A stretch of 64,000 bases of DNA from Oscillospiraceae bacterium (GCA_003343845.1 QAKK01000039.1:7298-71297), one strand, 5' to 3'; positions 47,450 through 57,264 are shown, numbered from the stretch's first letter. A program made the numbers and translations. The notes: generated by a model not told the origin, from the sequence alone.

Positions 47450-48190
47450 ATGCCGAGATTTTTCGTTCCAAGTGCAAACTTTGACGGCGACACCGTCCGC
47501 ATCACCGGCGACGACGCGCGGCACATCGCACGTGCGCTTCGCATGGCAGTCGGCGAGACCGTCACGGTCTGTGACATGCACGGCACGACGCACACCTGCG
47601 TGCTGGAGAAGATCACGGATGACGGCTCGACGGCAAGAATCGTCGAAAGCGTCCCGTCCGACACCGAGCCGCCCTATCCGATCACGCTCTATCAGGCGTT
47701 CCCAAAAGGGGACAAGATGGATGTGATCGTACAGAAGGCGGTGGAGTCCGGCGCGTGCGCGATCGTTCCGTTTCTGTCGGAGCGCTGCGTGTCGCGCCCG
47801 GATGAAAAATCCGTGGAAAAGAAGATCGCCCGCTGGCAGCGCATCGCGCTTGAAGCGGCAAAGCAGTGCGGCAGGGGCATTATCCCCGCGGTGCGCCGCC
47901 CGCTTACCTATGCGCAGATGCTTGAAGAAGCATCTGCGGCATCGCTCCCGCTCTTCTGCTATGAGGGGGACGGCACCGCATCGCTGCGGGAGGTACTCGC
48001 GGCGGCGGATACAGGGGGCACACGGTCGATCTCGCTTGTCATCGGCAGCGAGGGCGGCTTTTCCGGCGATGAAGCGGCGGCAGCCGTGCAGCACGGGTTT
48101 CACCTGTGCGGGCTCGGGCGGCGGATTCTGCGCTGCGAGAGCGCATCCGGCTTTGCACTTGCCTGCATCGCCTACGCATTTGAACTCTGA
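47450..48190 (+). CDS. rsmE: 16S rRNA (uracil1498-N3)-methyltransferase RsmE
   Basis: This 246-residue SPOUT-class enzyme methylates U1498 of 16S rRNA. The N-terminal PUA-like part has the RFFVPSANF start and DDARHIARALRM. The C-terminal knotted domain shows VIGSEGGFS and LGRRILRCESA, the cofactor-binding knot. The start at 47450 follows GGAGG. The family identity is clear. Confidence 0.95.
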   Translation: MPRFFVPSANFDGDTVRITGDDARHIARALRMAVGETVTVCDMHGTTHTCVLEKITDDGSTARIVESVPSDTEPPYPITLYQAFPKGDKMDVIVQKAVESGACAIVPFLSERCVSRPDEKSVEKKIARWQRIALEAAKQCGRGIIPAVRRPLTYAQMLEEASAASLPLFCYEGDGTASLREVLAAADTGGTRSISLVIGSEGGFSGDEAAAAVQHGFHLCGLGRRILRCESASGFALACIAYAFEL

Positions 48191-48238
48191 ATACATTTCA
48201 GTAAGATAAGATATGAATTTTGACCGGAGGAACCTACG

Positions 48239-49009
48239 GTGGAAAAGAAACTGACTCAAAAAGAAAAACATGTGCTGGAGGTGGAGGCTGCCTCAAACGC
48301 CATCACATACCGCATGACGATCGTGTTCGCCCTGCTTGTTATCGGCATTCTTGCTCTCATCCGGGTAACGCAGACCGCATCGAGCGAGCTATGGCTGCTT
48401 GACGCGCTGCCGGTCTTCCGCATCGTCACGGGTGCGCTGCTCGCGGTGGCGGTGATCTACAGCATCGTTTGCCGCATGAAGAAGACCGACGAGGCGAAGC
48501 GCGTGCTGTCCTCGGCGTTCCTCTGCGGCATCGCGGGAACGATTTTTGTCGCGGCAATGTTCTATTATCCGCTCGGCGCATCCCGCATCATCGCGTGGTT
48601 CCTCGCCGCAGCGCTCCTGTTCTTTGTCTATGAGATCTACGCCGTGGACTTCTTCCTGTTCTCGGTGGTCACCGTGGTCGGCGCCATTGCGGCGTCGCTG
48701 GTCGGCTCGGCTGCGTTCCGCGGTCAGGAGACGCTTGTCACCGTGGCGGCGCTTGCCGCCGTGCTGATTGCCATCGTCGTGGTGTCCTACATCGCGGGCA
48801 ACCTTGAGAAGAACGGCACGGCGCCCTTCATCGGCAGAAAGATCATCGCCCCCGCCGGCATGAAGGCGCTCAATGCTTACATCGGCTGCGGCGCGGCACT
48901 TCTCGCGGTACTCGGTGTGATCTGCTTCGGTCATGCGCTGTGGTTCATCGCTGCGCTTGCCGTGGTGTATCTGATCTTCGGAATCATTTATACCGTCAAA
49001 CTGATGTAA
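48239..49009 (+). CDS. Multi-pass membrane protein of unknown function
   Basis: This 256-residue protein has about seven hydrophobic segments after a charged N-terminus of 20 residues (KKLTQKEKHVLEVE). I do not recognise the family. It starts with GTG 7-8 nt after GGAGGAAC. It follows rsmE by 48 bp and may share its transcript. There are no enzymatic motifs, and a helper or assembly role at the membrane cannot be tested from sequence. Confidence 0.8.
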   Translation: MEKKLTQKEKHVLEVEAASNAITYRMTIVFALLVIGILALIRVTQTASSELWLLDALPVFRIVTGALLAVAVIYSIVCRMKKTDEAKRVLSSAFLCGIAGTIFVAAMFYYPLGASRIIAWFLAAALLFFVYEIYAVDFFLFSVVTVVGAIAASLVGSAAFRGQETLVTVAALAAVLIAIVVVSYIAGNLEKNGTAPFIGRKIIAPAGMKALNAYIGCGAALLAVLGVICFGHALWFIAALAVVYLIFGIIYTVKLM

Positions 49010-49061
49010 CAAATTTCGATTATTTTTGCAGAATTTTTTGTGTAAAATATTGAATTTGCTA

Positions 49062-49090
49062 TTGAAATTTTACAAAAAACAGATTAAAAT
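49062..49090 (+). promoter_or_regulatory. Predicted promoter of the CdaR-like gene
   Basis: TTGAAA and TAAAAT are separated by 17 bp in an AT-rich gap. Confidence 0.65.
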
Positions 49091-49144
49091 ATAGTCAATA
49101 TCTACGAATGTAGGTTCAAATCGGCAGTGGAGAGGGTGTACAAT

Positions 49145-50230
49145 ATGTCAAATCGACTGTATCAGAGTGTGATCCATCAGATGCGGGACGCAACCGACCG
49201 TATGATCGGCGTGATCGATGAGGGCGGCGTTGTGATCGCTTGCAGTGAGCTTGCCAAGATCGGCGAGACGCGCATCGGCATTCGCGAGGAGATGTCCTAT
49301 TCGGGCGACACGGTCGTGCTGAACGGGTATACATACCGGGCAATCGGTCAGGGCTCCAAACTCGATCAGATCGTGTTTGTGGAGGGCGACGACAAGACGG
49401 CGGCAAGCACCGCGTCTCTCATTGCCATTTCGCTTTCCAATATCAAAAACCTGTATGATGAAAAGTATGACAAGTGCTCCTTCATCAAAAATATCATTCT
49501 CGACAACATTTTGCAAAGTGATATTTACATCAAGGGCAAGGAGCTCCGCTTCAACGCGGAGGAGAGCCGCGTGGTCTTCCTTATCAAGTTCAGCGGCAAG
49601 ACCGACATGCTGCCCTACGAGATCGTGCAGAACATGTTCCCCGACAAGAATCACGACTATGTGATCAGCGTCGGCGAGAGCGACATCGTGCTGGTCAAGG
49701 AGGTCAAGCCCACCACCGACACCAAGGAGACCGAGCGCATCGCCACCGGCATTGCGCAGACGCTGTCCTCCGAGTTCTATGCCAAGGTGTCCATCGGCAT
49801 CAGCACCGTGGTGGACAACATCAAGGATCTGGCGCGTGCCTACAAGGAGGCGCAGGTCGCCATCGAAGTCGGCAAGGTGTTTGACACCGAGAAGAACATC
49901 ATCAGCTATGAGAACCTCGGCATCGGCAGACTGATCTACCAGCTGCCCACCACGCTGTGCGAGATGTTCTTACAGGAAGTGTTCAAGAAGGGCTCAATCG
50001 AGTCGCTCGACCGCGAGACCCTGATGACCGTCCAGTGCTTCTTTGAAAACAATCTGAATGTCTCCGAGACATCGAGAAAACTCTTCGTACACAGAAACAC
50101 ACTCGTCTACCGCCTCGAAAAGATCCGCAAGATCACGGGTCTTGACCTGCGCGAGTTTGAACACGCGATCACATTCAAGGTTGCTTTGATGGTCAAGAAA
50201 TATCTGACCTCGAAGCCGGTTAAATTCTGA
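49145..50230 (+). CDS. PucR/CdaR-family transcriptional regulator
   Basis: This 361-residue protein starts with a putative sugar-diacid-type sensor segment (about 1-115). A GGDEF-like linker region follows (about 150-260), then a C-terminal helix-turn-helix of the PucR family (NVSETSRKLFVHRNTLVYRL, near residues 305-325). Family members activate nearby catabolic genes in response to small ligands. The neighbouring genes here are cell-division genes, so the regulated target is unclear. The start at 49145 follows GGAGAGGG; a GTG at 49127 is less likely. Confidence 0.85.
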   Translation: MSNRLYQSVIHQMRDATDRMIGVIDEGGVVIACSELAKIGETRIGIREEMSYSGDTVVLNGYTYRAIGQGSKLDQIVFVEGDDKTAASTASLIAISLSNIKNLYDEKYDKCSFIKNIILDNILQSDIYIKGKELRFNAEESRVVFLIKFSGKTDMLPYEIVQNMFPDKNHDYVISVGESDIVLVKEVKPTTDTKETERIATGIAQTLSSEFYAKVSIGISTVVDNIKDLARAYKEAQVAIEVGKVFDTEKNIISYENLGIGRLIYQLPTTLCEMFLQEVFKKGSIESLDRETLMTVQCFFENNLNVSETSRKLFVHRNTLVYRLEKIRKITGLDLREFEHAITFKVALMVKKYLTSKPVKF

Positions 50231-50366
50231 TATGCTTTCGGATTGTGGGAATGCGCCAGACGCATTCCTGCAATTCTTGCGTAATGGGGACTTCGCTCCC
50301 CGCTGCCGGGCGGCATGCGCCCGCACCCAAATCTGCCGGATTTTCGTCGGCATCCGAGGATAGAGA

Positions 50367-51050
50367 ATGATCGAATTTAAGAATGTAACCAAGCGATACC
50401 CGGGCGGGAAAGTCGCACTGGATAATCTGAATCTGAAAATAGATGACGGCGAATTTGTCTTCATCATGGGGGACAGCGGCGCCGGCAAAACCACGATGAC
50501 CAAGCTGCTTCTGCGCGAGGAGCGCATCACGGGCGGCGAGCTGTGGGTCGGCGGAACCAACCTTGCCAAAATGCCCGCAACGCGCATTCCGAAGTACCGC
50601 CGCAGGCTCGGCGTGGTCTTTCAGGATTTCCGCCTGTTCAAGAAAAAGACGGTGTTTGAGAACGTCGCCTTCGCACTGCGCGTGATCGGCGGGGCGGACG
50701 CCGCCGAGGTGAAGAGCCGCGTGATGTCGATGCTGCGCATTGTCGGACTTGAGGATAAGGCAAACTGCTTTCCGAACCAGCTTTCGGGCGGCGAGCAGCA
50801 GCGCGTTGCACTGGCGCGCGCCATCATCAACAATCCGCATACCATCATCGCCGACGAGCCGACCGGCAACCTCGACCCCAAGCTCAGCATGGAGATCATG
50901 GGTCTGCTTGTCAAGATGAAGGAATACAACAAGACCGTCGTCGTCGTGACGCACGAGGCAGAGCTTGCCAAGATGTTCAACCAGCGCATTGTGCGCCTGC
51001 GCGACGGCAGAGTGGTGGAAGACACCGCAGCGGGAGGGGAGAGCAGATGA
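50367..51050 (+). CDS. ftsE: Cell division ATP-binding protein FtsE
   Basis: This 227-residue ABC ATPase has Walker A GDSGAGKTT (residues 35-43), the signature LSGGEQQR and Walker B TIIADEPTGN. FtsE with FtsX couples septation to activation of murein hydrolases outside the membrane. Its stop overlaps the ftsX start. It has GAGG 9 nt before the start. The 136-bp gap upstream has hairpins but no clear promoter, so it may be co-transcribed from the regulator gene. Confidence 0.95.
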   Translation: MIEFKNVTKRYPGGKVALDNLNLKIDDGEFVFIMGDSGAGKTTMTKLLLREERITGGELWVGGTNLAKMPATRIPKYRRRLGVVFQDFRLFKKKTVFENVAFALRVIGGADAAEVKSRVMSMLRIVGLEDKANCFPNQLSGGEQQRVALARAIINNPHTIIADEPTGNLDPKLSMEIMGLLVKMKEYNKTVVVVTHEAELAKMFNQRIVRLRDGRVVEDTAAGGESR

Positions 51051-51931
51051 GACGTTTCGGCGACGCGCTCTTACAGGCGCTGCACGGCATGGTGCGCAAC
51101 GGGCTGCTCACCTTTGTCAGCATCTTTGTCCTTGTCAGCTGCCTTCTCTTTATCGGCAGCTTTGCGCTGATTTCCAAAAATATTGACTATAATCTTGAAG
51201 ACATCACCGATCTTAATGAGATCGAGGTCTTCCTTGAATATGACGCCGACGCCGCTACGGCGGCGCGCATCGGCGACGAGATCCGCGCCCTCGACAATGT
51301 TGAGAGCGTGACCTATGTCTCGAAGGAGGAGGGGCTCCGCGAGGTCGCGGGCGAGTTTGCGGAATACGCCTACCTGCTCGACGACATCACGCCGGAGGAA
51401 AACCCGCTGTCCGACTGCTACCGCATCACCTATGCCGACAATGCAGGGGCAACGACGCTGGACTATGAACTCAAGCAGATCGAGGGCGTGCGCAAGGTCA
51501 ACAGCCGTCTCGACCTCGCCGCGACGATCGGCTCGCTGCAAAACGGCATATCGGTCATCTTCGTCTGGTTTGCCGTGCTCTGCGGCGTGGTCTCGCTGTT
51601 TGTCATTATCAACACCATCAAGCTGTCGGTGTATGCGCGCCGCGAGGAGATCGCGATCATGCGTTACATCGGCGCGGGGCGCGCCTATATCGCCGCGCCG
51701 TTTGTGCTGGAAGGCGTGCTGATCGGCTGCATCGGCGCCGGCGCCGCCTACTTCCTCGAAAAGCTGATCTACAGCGGGCTCTCGAGCTTTGTGCTGTCCG
51801 AGGTCGGCATCGTCAAAATGTACAGCTATTCCGCCATGACCCCCATGCTGCTTGCCATCTTCTTCGCCATTTCGCTGTTCTGCGGCATTGTCGGCAGTAT
51901 CGTTTCGCTCGGTCGCTACGTTGAGGCGTGA
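51047..51931 (+). CDS. ftsX: Cell division protein FtsX
   Basis: This 294-residue permease-like subunit has an N-terminal membrane helix (about 20-42), a large extracellular loop of about 110 residues, and three more helices with the SIKLS-like FtsX C-terminal pattern. The extracellular loop contacts the hydrolase-activating partner, which is probably the M23 protein encoded next. It shares a 4-nt overlap with ftsE. Confidence 0.95.
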   Translation: MRRFGDALLQALHGMVRNGLLTFVSIFVLVSCLLFIGSFALISKNIDYNLEDITDLNEIEVFLEYDADAATAARIGDEIRALDNVESVTYVSKEEGLREVAGEFAEYAYLLDDITPEENPLSDCYRITYADNAGATTLDYELKQIEGVRKVNSRLDLAATIGSLQNGISVIFVWFAVLCGVVSLFVIINTIKLSVYARREEIAIMRYIGAGRAYIAAPFVLEGVLIGCIGAGAAYFLEKLIYSGLSSFVLSEVGIVKMYSYSAMTPMLLAIFFAISLFCGIVGSIVSLGRYVEA

Positions 51932-51965
51932 CCGAACCTGATCCATTCGGAAAGGAGCGTTTGCC

Positions 51966-53216
51966 ATGAACAAGATGAGAAAGCTGCTCTGCATCTGCCT
52001 TGCGGCACTGACCGTCGCCGCGGGTGCGGCGTTTGCCGTCGCGGCGGCAACCACCTCCGCAACGCAGTTTGCGGACAACAAGGATGTCATTGCCTATCAG
52101 GAATCCATCAAGGAGCTGGAGGCAAAGCAGAAAGACCTGAAAGACAAGCTGAAGAACGTGCAGAATGACCGCTACACGGCGCAGCAGAAGTCCGCATATT
52201 ACAATGAACTGATCCTCAGCACCGAAAAGAAGATCGAGACGGCGCAGAATCTGCTCGATGCGCTCACCGTCCAGATCGGCGAGAAGGAAAACGCCATCGC
52301 CGAAAAAGAGGTGGAGATCACCGAGAAGACCGCAGAGGTCAACACCACCCGCGAAAAATTTCTCCTGATGATCCGCGCACAGTATGAAAGTGAGAACACC
52401 GACGCGCTCAGCGTCGTGGTCGGCGCAGACGACATGAGCGACCTGCTCTCCCGCGTGGAAAACGCGGCAAATCTGCTTTCCTACAACTCAAAGCTGCTCG
52501 AAAAGTTCAAGACCGAGAAGCAGCAGCTCGAGGACATGAAGAACGTGCTGGAATCGACGAAGGCGGAGCTGGAATCGACGAAAGCGGAGCAGGAGACCTA
52601 CGCCGAGGAGCTGCTCAAGGAGCAGTCGGCGCTGGAAGAGCAAAAGGGCGATTCGGATCGCTACGTTGCGTCACTCCGCAAGACCGAGGCGCAGATCACC
52701 GCCGAGTATGAGGCGGCGCGGAAGGCTGAGGACGAGGAGAATGCACGTCTTGAAAACCTTCTGAAGCAGCTCGCCAAGGCAAGCCAGTCCGATTACGTCG
52801 GCGGCAAGTTCATCTGGCCGTGCGACCTCTCGGTTAAACGCATCAGCAGCGGCTATGGCTACCGTACTTACTACATTTACGGCAAGAAGGTGACCGACTT
52901 CCACCGCGGCATCGACATTCCCTCGGCGGTCGGCACGGATATTTATGCGGCGCAGACCGGCAAGGTCGTTATAGCGACCAAGCATTCCAGCTACGGCAAC
53001 TACATCGTCGTAGACCACGGCGGCGGCATCTCCACCCTGTATGCGCACTGCTCCAAGCTGCTGGTCTCGGTCGGCGACACGGTCAAGCAGGGCGATCACA
53101 TCGCCGAGATGGGCGCAACGGGCAACGTCACCGGACCGCATCTGCACTTTGAGGTGCGTGTGGACGGCAAGATTCAGGATCCGATCGCAAACGGCTGGGT
53201 CGTTCAGCCGAAATAA
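51966..53216 (+). CDS. EnvC-like M23 peptidoglycan hydrolase/activator
   Basis: This 416-residue exported protein has a signal peptide (about 1-27) and a long coiled coil (about 35-270, with ELESTKAELESTKAE-like heptads). A LytM/M23 domain follows (about 290-410). The zinc motifs HRGIDI (HxxxD) and HLHFE are both intact, so it may be an active endopeptidase, unlike the degenerate EnvC of Escherichia. It is encoded just after ftsEX, fitting the known FtsEX-to-coiled-coil-hydrolase signal. Confidence 0.94.
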   Translation: MNKMRKLLCICLAALTVAAGAAFAVAAATTSATQFADNKDVIAYQESIKELEAKQKDLKDKLKNVQNDRYTAQQKSAYYNELILSTEKKIETAQNLLDALTVQIGEKENAIAEKEVEITEKTAEVNTTREKFLLMIRAQYESENTDALSVVVGADDMSDLLSRVENAANLLSYNSKLLEKFKTEKQQLEDMKNVLESTKAELESTKAEQETYAEELLKEQSALEEQKGDSDRYVASLRKTEAQITAEYEAARKAEDEENARLENLLKQLAKASQSDYVGGKFIWPCDLSVKRISSGYGYRTYYIYGKKVTDFHRGIDIPSAVGTDIYAAQTGKVVIATKHSSYGNYIVVDHGGGISTLYAHCSKLLVSVGDTVKQGDHIAEMGATGNVTGPHLHFEVRVDGKIQDPIANGWVVQPK

Positions 53217-53248
53217 ACCAATCATCCAGACAGGAAACGGAAAAAAGC

Positions 53249-54535
53249 ATGACAAAAAAGATTTCTCTATGGCTTGCGATCTTCCTTGTGATCTTCGCAA
53301 TGGTCATCACATTTCAGTTGACGATCGTTTTCGGCGACGTATTCTTCCGCGATGAGCCGGCAGGGCAGGTACCCCCCGACTATACCGAGAAGACCGAGGA
53401 GCCGACCGTGCCGGACGAACCCGCCGAAAAGACGCTCGGCGAGGAGATCACCGAGCGCGTCGCAGCAAAAATCGGTGCGATCGCCGAACTGTATGCCGAC
53501 TATTTCGTCGGCGACCTGGACATCGACGAACTGGTCGAGGGCGCGGCGCACGGTTTTGTCGCCTACACCGGCGATAAGTACGGTGCGTACCACAACGCTG
53601 AGGATTTCGCAGCCTTGCAGCAGGGCTATTCGGGCGAGTTTGCCGGTATCGGCGTCAGCGTCGTCTACAACGCCGATTACGGCGTGATCGAGGTGCTGAA
53701 CGTCATGCCGAACAGCCCGGCTGACGAGGGCGGTCTCCTGCCGAGCGACTTTATCGTCGCGGTCGGCGGGGAGAATGTGGCTGCCATCGGCTACAATGAG
53801 GCGGTTGCCAAGGTGCGCGGCGAGGTCGGCACCGAGGTGACGATCACCATCGCGCGCGGCGCGGATTACAGCGAGCAGTTTGACGTCACGCTCACGCGCC
53901 GCATGGTCGAGGAGCAGTCGGTCACCTATGAGACGATCGAACTGCCGAATCTGGTTACGCCCATTGCCTATATCCGCCTGATGGATTTCAATGACACCAC
54001 CGCGTCCCAGTTTGCCGATGCGCTCAACCGCGGCAGAGAGGACCGCGCGCACGGTTACATCGTCGATGTCCGCAACAACGGCGGCGGCGAGCTTTCTTCC
54101 ATCCTGCAGATTCTCGACATGCTGCTGCCCGAGGGTCCGATCGTCCGCATCCAGTACAAGGACGGCACCGAGCAGGTCTATGAGTCGGACGTAAACGAAT
54201 TCAAGGCGCCCATGGTCGTGCTGGCAAACGGCAATACCGCCTCGGCGGCAGAGCTGTTCGTTTCCGCGCTCAAGGATTATCAGAAGGCGATCGTTGTCGG
54301 CACCGTGACCTACGGCAAGGGCACCGTGCAGTCGCTGATCCCGTTTGAGGACGGCTCGGCACTGCGCATCTCGACCTCGATGTACGCGCCCCCCTATTCG
54401 GACAACTACGAGGGTGTCGGCATCACGCCGGACGTCGAGTCCGAGCTGGACGAGGAATACCGCAACATCAATCTCTTCAAGCTGGCGCATGAAAACGATG
54501 CACAGCTGCAGACAGCGCTTGCGCTCTACAAATAA
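53249..54535 (+). CDS. S41 C-terminal processing protease (CtpA/PDZ)
   Basis: This 428-residue protein has an N-terminal membrane anchor (about 5-28), a Pro/Glu linker, a PDZ domain (about 120-215) and an S41 protease domain. The catalytic Ser is in NGNTASAAELF (about residue 330) and the Lys is in TYGKGTVQ (about 355). Such proteases often process or degrade cell-wall hydrolases, so the operon position after the M23 gene suggests control of that hydrolase. Confidence 0.93.
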   Translation: MTKKISLWLAIFLVIFAMVITFQLTIVFGDVFFRDEPAGQVPPDYTEKTEEPTVPDEPAEKTLGEEITERVAAKIGAIAELYADYFVGDLDIDELVEGAAHGFVAYTGDKYGAYHNAEDFAALQQGYSGEFAGIGVSVVYNADYGVIEVLNVMPNSPADEGGLLPSDFIVAVGGENVAAIGYNEAVAKVRGEVGTEVTITIARGADYSEQFDVTLTRRMVEEQSVTYETIELPNLVTPIAYIRLMDFNDTTASQFADALNRGREDRAHGYIVDVRNNGGGELSSILQILDMLLPEGPIVRIQYKDGTEQVYESDVNEFKAPMVVLANGNTASAAELFVSALKDYQKAIVVGTVTYGKGTVQSLIPFEDGSALRISTSMYAPPYSDNYEGVGITPDVESELDEEYRNINLFKLAHENDAQLQTALALYK

Positions 54536-54571
54536 TCTTCGGTTTACGATATACGGAAAGAGGTAGTTATT

Positions 54572-55057
54572 ATGGCAAAGCAGATGCACTATACCAAAGA
54601 GGGCTATCAGGCGCTCGTTGACGAGCTGGATTACCTGAAGACAACCCGGCGCGCCGAGGTCAAGGAGGCGCTTGCCGTCGCCCGTTCCTACGGCGACCTT
54701 TCGGAGAACAGTGAATACGACGAGGCACGCAATGAGCAGGCAAAGGTCGAGAGCCGCATTACCGAGCTGGAAGGGCTGATCCTGCACGCAATCGTCGTGG
54801 ACGAGTCCGAGGTGGACCATTCCAAGGTCAGCGTCGGCTCGATCGTCAAGGTTGAGAAGCACGGCAAGGAAGTCGAGTATACGATCGTCGGCTCCAACGA
54901 GGTGGATTTCTGGACGGGCAAGATCTCGGATCAGTCCCCCATCGGCGCAGCGCTGATCGGCGCGCGTGAGGGCGACACCGTCACGGTGGAGACGCCGGAC
55001 GGCACGAGCTATCCGCTGAAGCTGCTTTCGGTTTCGCGCGTGAAGCTCAATGGTTAA
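54572..55057 (+). CDS. greA: Transcription elongation factor GreA
   Basis: This 161-residue protein has the N-terminal coiled coil (EGYQALVDELDYL, and the acidic tip region GDLSENSEYDEAR) and the C-terminal FKBP-like domain (ISDQSPIGAALIGAREGD). GreA stimulates transcript cleavage in backtracked RNA polymerase. It directly precedes lysS, a common clostridial arrangement. Confidence 0.97.
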   Translation: MAKQMHYTKEGYQALVDELDYLKTTRRAEVKEALAVARSYGDLSENSEYDEARNEQAKVESRITELEGLILHAIVVDESEVDHSKVSVGSIVKVEKHGKEVEYTIVGSNEVDFWTGKISDQSPIGAALIGAREGDTVTVETPDGTSYPLKLLSVSRVKLNG

Positions 55058-55080
55058 GACAGAATAAAGGAAGTACGAAG

Positions 55081-57015
55081 ATGGCAGAAAATCAGACACC
55101 CATGACCGAAACGAACAATACAAACGAGCTTGCGGTGCGCCGTGAGAAGCTCGCCGCGCTCACTGCGGCGGGCAAAAACCCGTTTGAGCTGACCTCCTTT
55201 GATGTCAATGCGCACAGCGAGGCGATCAAGGCGGACTTCGATGCCTATGAGGGCAAGGACGTGCAGATCGCCGGCAGAATCGTCGGCAAGCGCGTCATGG
55301 GCAAGGCGAGCTTCATGCACCTGCTGGATCGCGACGGCAAGATCCAGGTCTATGTCAAGCGCGACGACATCGGCACGGACGAATACGCCGACTTCAAGAA
55401 GTACGACATCGGCGACATCGTCGGTGTCACCGGCTTTGTGTTCCGCACGCAGACCGGCGAGGTTTCGGTGCACGCCAAGGCAATCGTTCTGCTGTCCAAG
55501 TCACTCCTGCCCCTGCCCGAGAAGTTTCACGGGCTGAAGGATCAGGATCTGCGCTACAGACAGCGCTATGTCGACCTCATTGTCAATCCCGAGGTCAAGC
55601 GCAATTTTGTCATCCGTTCGCAGTTTATCAAATTCCTGCGGAATTACCTCGATAATATGAACTATATCGAGGTTGAGACACCCGTGCTCAACACCATCGC
55701 GGGCGGCGCTGCGGCGCGCCCGTTTGTCACGCACCACAACACGCTCGACATTGACATGTACATGCGCATCGCCACCGAGCTGCCGCTCAAGCGGCTGATC
55801 GTCGGCGGCATGGATCGCGTCTACGAAGTGGGCAGAATCTTCCGCAACGAGGGCATGGACCCGAAGCACAATCCCGAGTTCACTACGGTGGAGCTGTACC
55901 AGGCGTATGCCGATTTCCACAATATGATGGACATTGCCGAGGGCATCCTTTCGGGCGCCGCCAAGGCGATTCACGGCACCTATACGCTTGCGTGGCTGGG
56001 CGAGACCATCGATCTCACGCCCGGCTGGCGCAGACTGACTATGGTGGATGCGGTCAAGGAATACGTCGGCATCGACTTCGGCGCGATCACCGACGACGCC
56101 GAGGCGGTTGCCGCAGCAAAGGCGCAGGGCGTTGAGCTGGCGCCTGCAGCCGAGAAGACCTGGGGCAACGCACTCTATGCCTGCTTTGATCAGAAGGTCG
56201 AGGAGAAGCTCATTCAGCCGACCTTCATCACGATGTACCCCGTCGAGGTCTCCCCGCTCACCAAGCGCAGCCCCGCCGACCCGCGCCTGACCGAGCGCTT
56301 TGAGCTGTTCATCTGCCACAGCGAACTGGCGAATGCCTATTCCGAGCTGAACGATCCGCTGGATCAGCGCGAGCGCTTTGTCAAGCAGGCAGAGCAGCGC
56401 CAGCGCGGCGACGACGAAACCGAAATGCTCGATGAGGATTTCCTCACCGCGCTCGAATACGGCATGCCGCCCACGGGCGGTATGGGCATGGGCATCGACC
56501 GCTGCGTCATGCTGATGACCGGCGCCGATACCATCCGCGATGTTCTTCTGTTCCCGACAATGAAGCCGTTGGACGCGCCCAAGTCGGAGAAGAAGTCGGA
56601 GGCAGCGGCGCAGACGGCGTCCGCAGCACCGGAAAAGATTGACTTCTCCAAGGTGGAGATTGAGCCGCTGTTTACGGATTTTGTGGATTTTGACACCTTC
56701 TCGAGGTCGGATTTCCGCGCGGTCAAGGTGCTTGCCTGCGAGGCTGTGCCGAAGTCGAAGAAGCTGTTGAAGTTCACGCTGGATGACGGCACCGGCACGG
56801 CGCGCACCATTCTCTCCGGCATTCACGCCTTCTATGAGCCGGAGGAGCTGGTCGGCAAGACGCTCATCGCCATCACCAACCTCCCGCCGCGTGCCATGAT
56901 GGGTATTGACTCCTGCGGCATGCTGCTTTCCGCCATCCACACCGAAGAAGGCGAAGAAAAGCTGCAGCTGCTGATGGTCGATCCGCACATCCCCGCCGGC
57001 GCAAAGCTGTATTGA
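55081..57015 (+). CDS. lysS: Lysyl-tRNA synthetase (class II) with C-terminal tRNA-binding domain
   Basis: This is a 644-residue class II synthetase. The N-terminal OB-fold anticodon-binding domain (about 60-160) is followed by the catalytic core with motif 2 (VGRIFRNEGMDPKHNPEFT) and motif 3 (GMGIDRCVMLMTG). Beyond residue 520 is an added domain of about 110 residues (SDFRAVKVLACEAVPKSKKL...) of the Trbp111/EMAP-II type, which binds tRNA elbows. Ordinary LysS stops near residue 500. The extra domain should raise tRNA affinity. The catalytic parts are complete. Confidence 0.96.
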   Translation: MAENQTPMTETNNTNELAVRREKLAALTAAGKNPFELTSFDVNAHSEAIKADFDAYEGKDVQIAGRIVGKRVMGKASFMHLLDRDGKIQVYVKRDDIGTDEYADFKKYDIGDIVGVTGFVFRTQTGEVSVHAKAIVLLSKSLLPLPEKFHGLKDQDLRYRQRYVDLIVNPEVKRNFVIRSQFIKFLRNYLDNMNYIEVETPVLNTIAGGAAARPFVTHHNTLDIDMYMRIATELPLKRLIVGGMDRVYEVGRIFRNEGMDPKHNPEFTTVELYQAYADFHNMMDIAEGILSGAAKAIHGTYTLAWLGETIDLTPGWRRLTMVDAVKEYVGIDFGAITDDAEAVAAAKAQGVELAPAAEKTWGNALYACFDQKVEEKLIQPTFITMYPVEVSPLTKRSPADPRLTERFELFICHSELANAYSELNDPLDQRERFVKQAEQRQRGDDETEMLDEDFLTALEYGMPPTGGMGMGIDRCVMLMTGADTIRDVLLFPTMKPLDAPKSEKKSEAAAQTASAAPEKIDFSKVEIEPLFTDFVDFDTFSRSDFRAVKVLACEAVPKSKKLLKFTLDDGTGTARTILSGIHAFYEPEELVGKTLIAITNLPPRAMMGIDSCGMLLSAIHTEEGEEKLQLLMVDPHIPAGAKLY

Positions 57016-57018
57016 TTC

Positions 57019-57051
57019 AAAAAGGACGGTTCTCGAAGAACCGTCCTTTTT
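57019..57051 (+). terminator. Intrinsic terminator after lysS
   Basis: A perfect 15-bp stem (AAAAAGGACGGTTCT) with loop CGA ends in five T residues. Confidence 0.93.
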
Positions 57052-57125
57052 GCGTAAGAAATGCCCTCAACATGCCGGCTGCCGCCGGGCGCAGACCGCC
57101 GCATTCAATGCCGGCAATCTTGCTC

Positions 57126-57154
57126 TTGTGCTTTTTGGTTTTTTATGTTACACT
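57126..57154 (+). promoter_or_regulatory. Predicted promoter of the WYL operon
   Basis: TTGTGC and TACACT are 17 bp apart. The -10 runs into ACTGGCATGA, which is nearly repeated (ACTGGCATCA) at the rtcB promoter. Confidence 0.5.
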
Positions 57155-57264
57155 GGCATGAGGTGTCGGAGCACCGATTCCGACAGCTGCACGGGAAAAT
57201 TTCAGGGATCCCGCTTCGGGGAACCGCTTTTTTCTTCCCCGTATTGACAAAAAGGAGAATGCGC

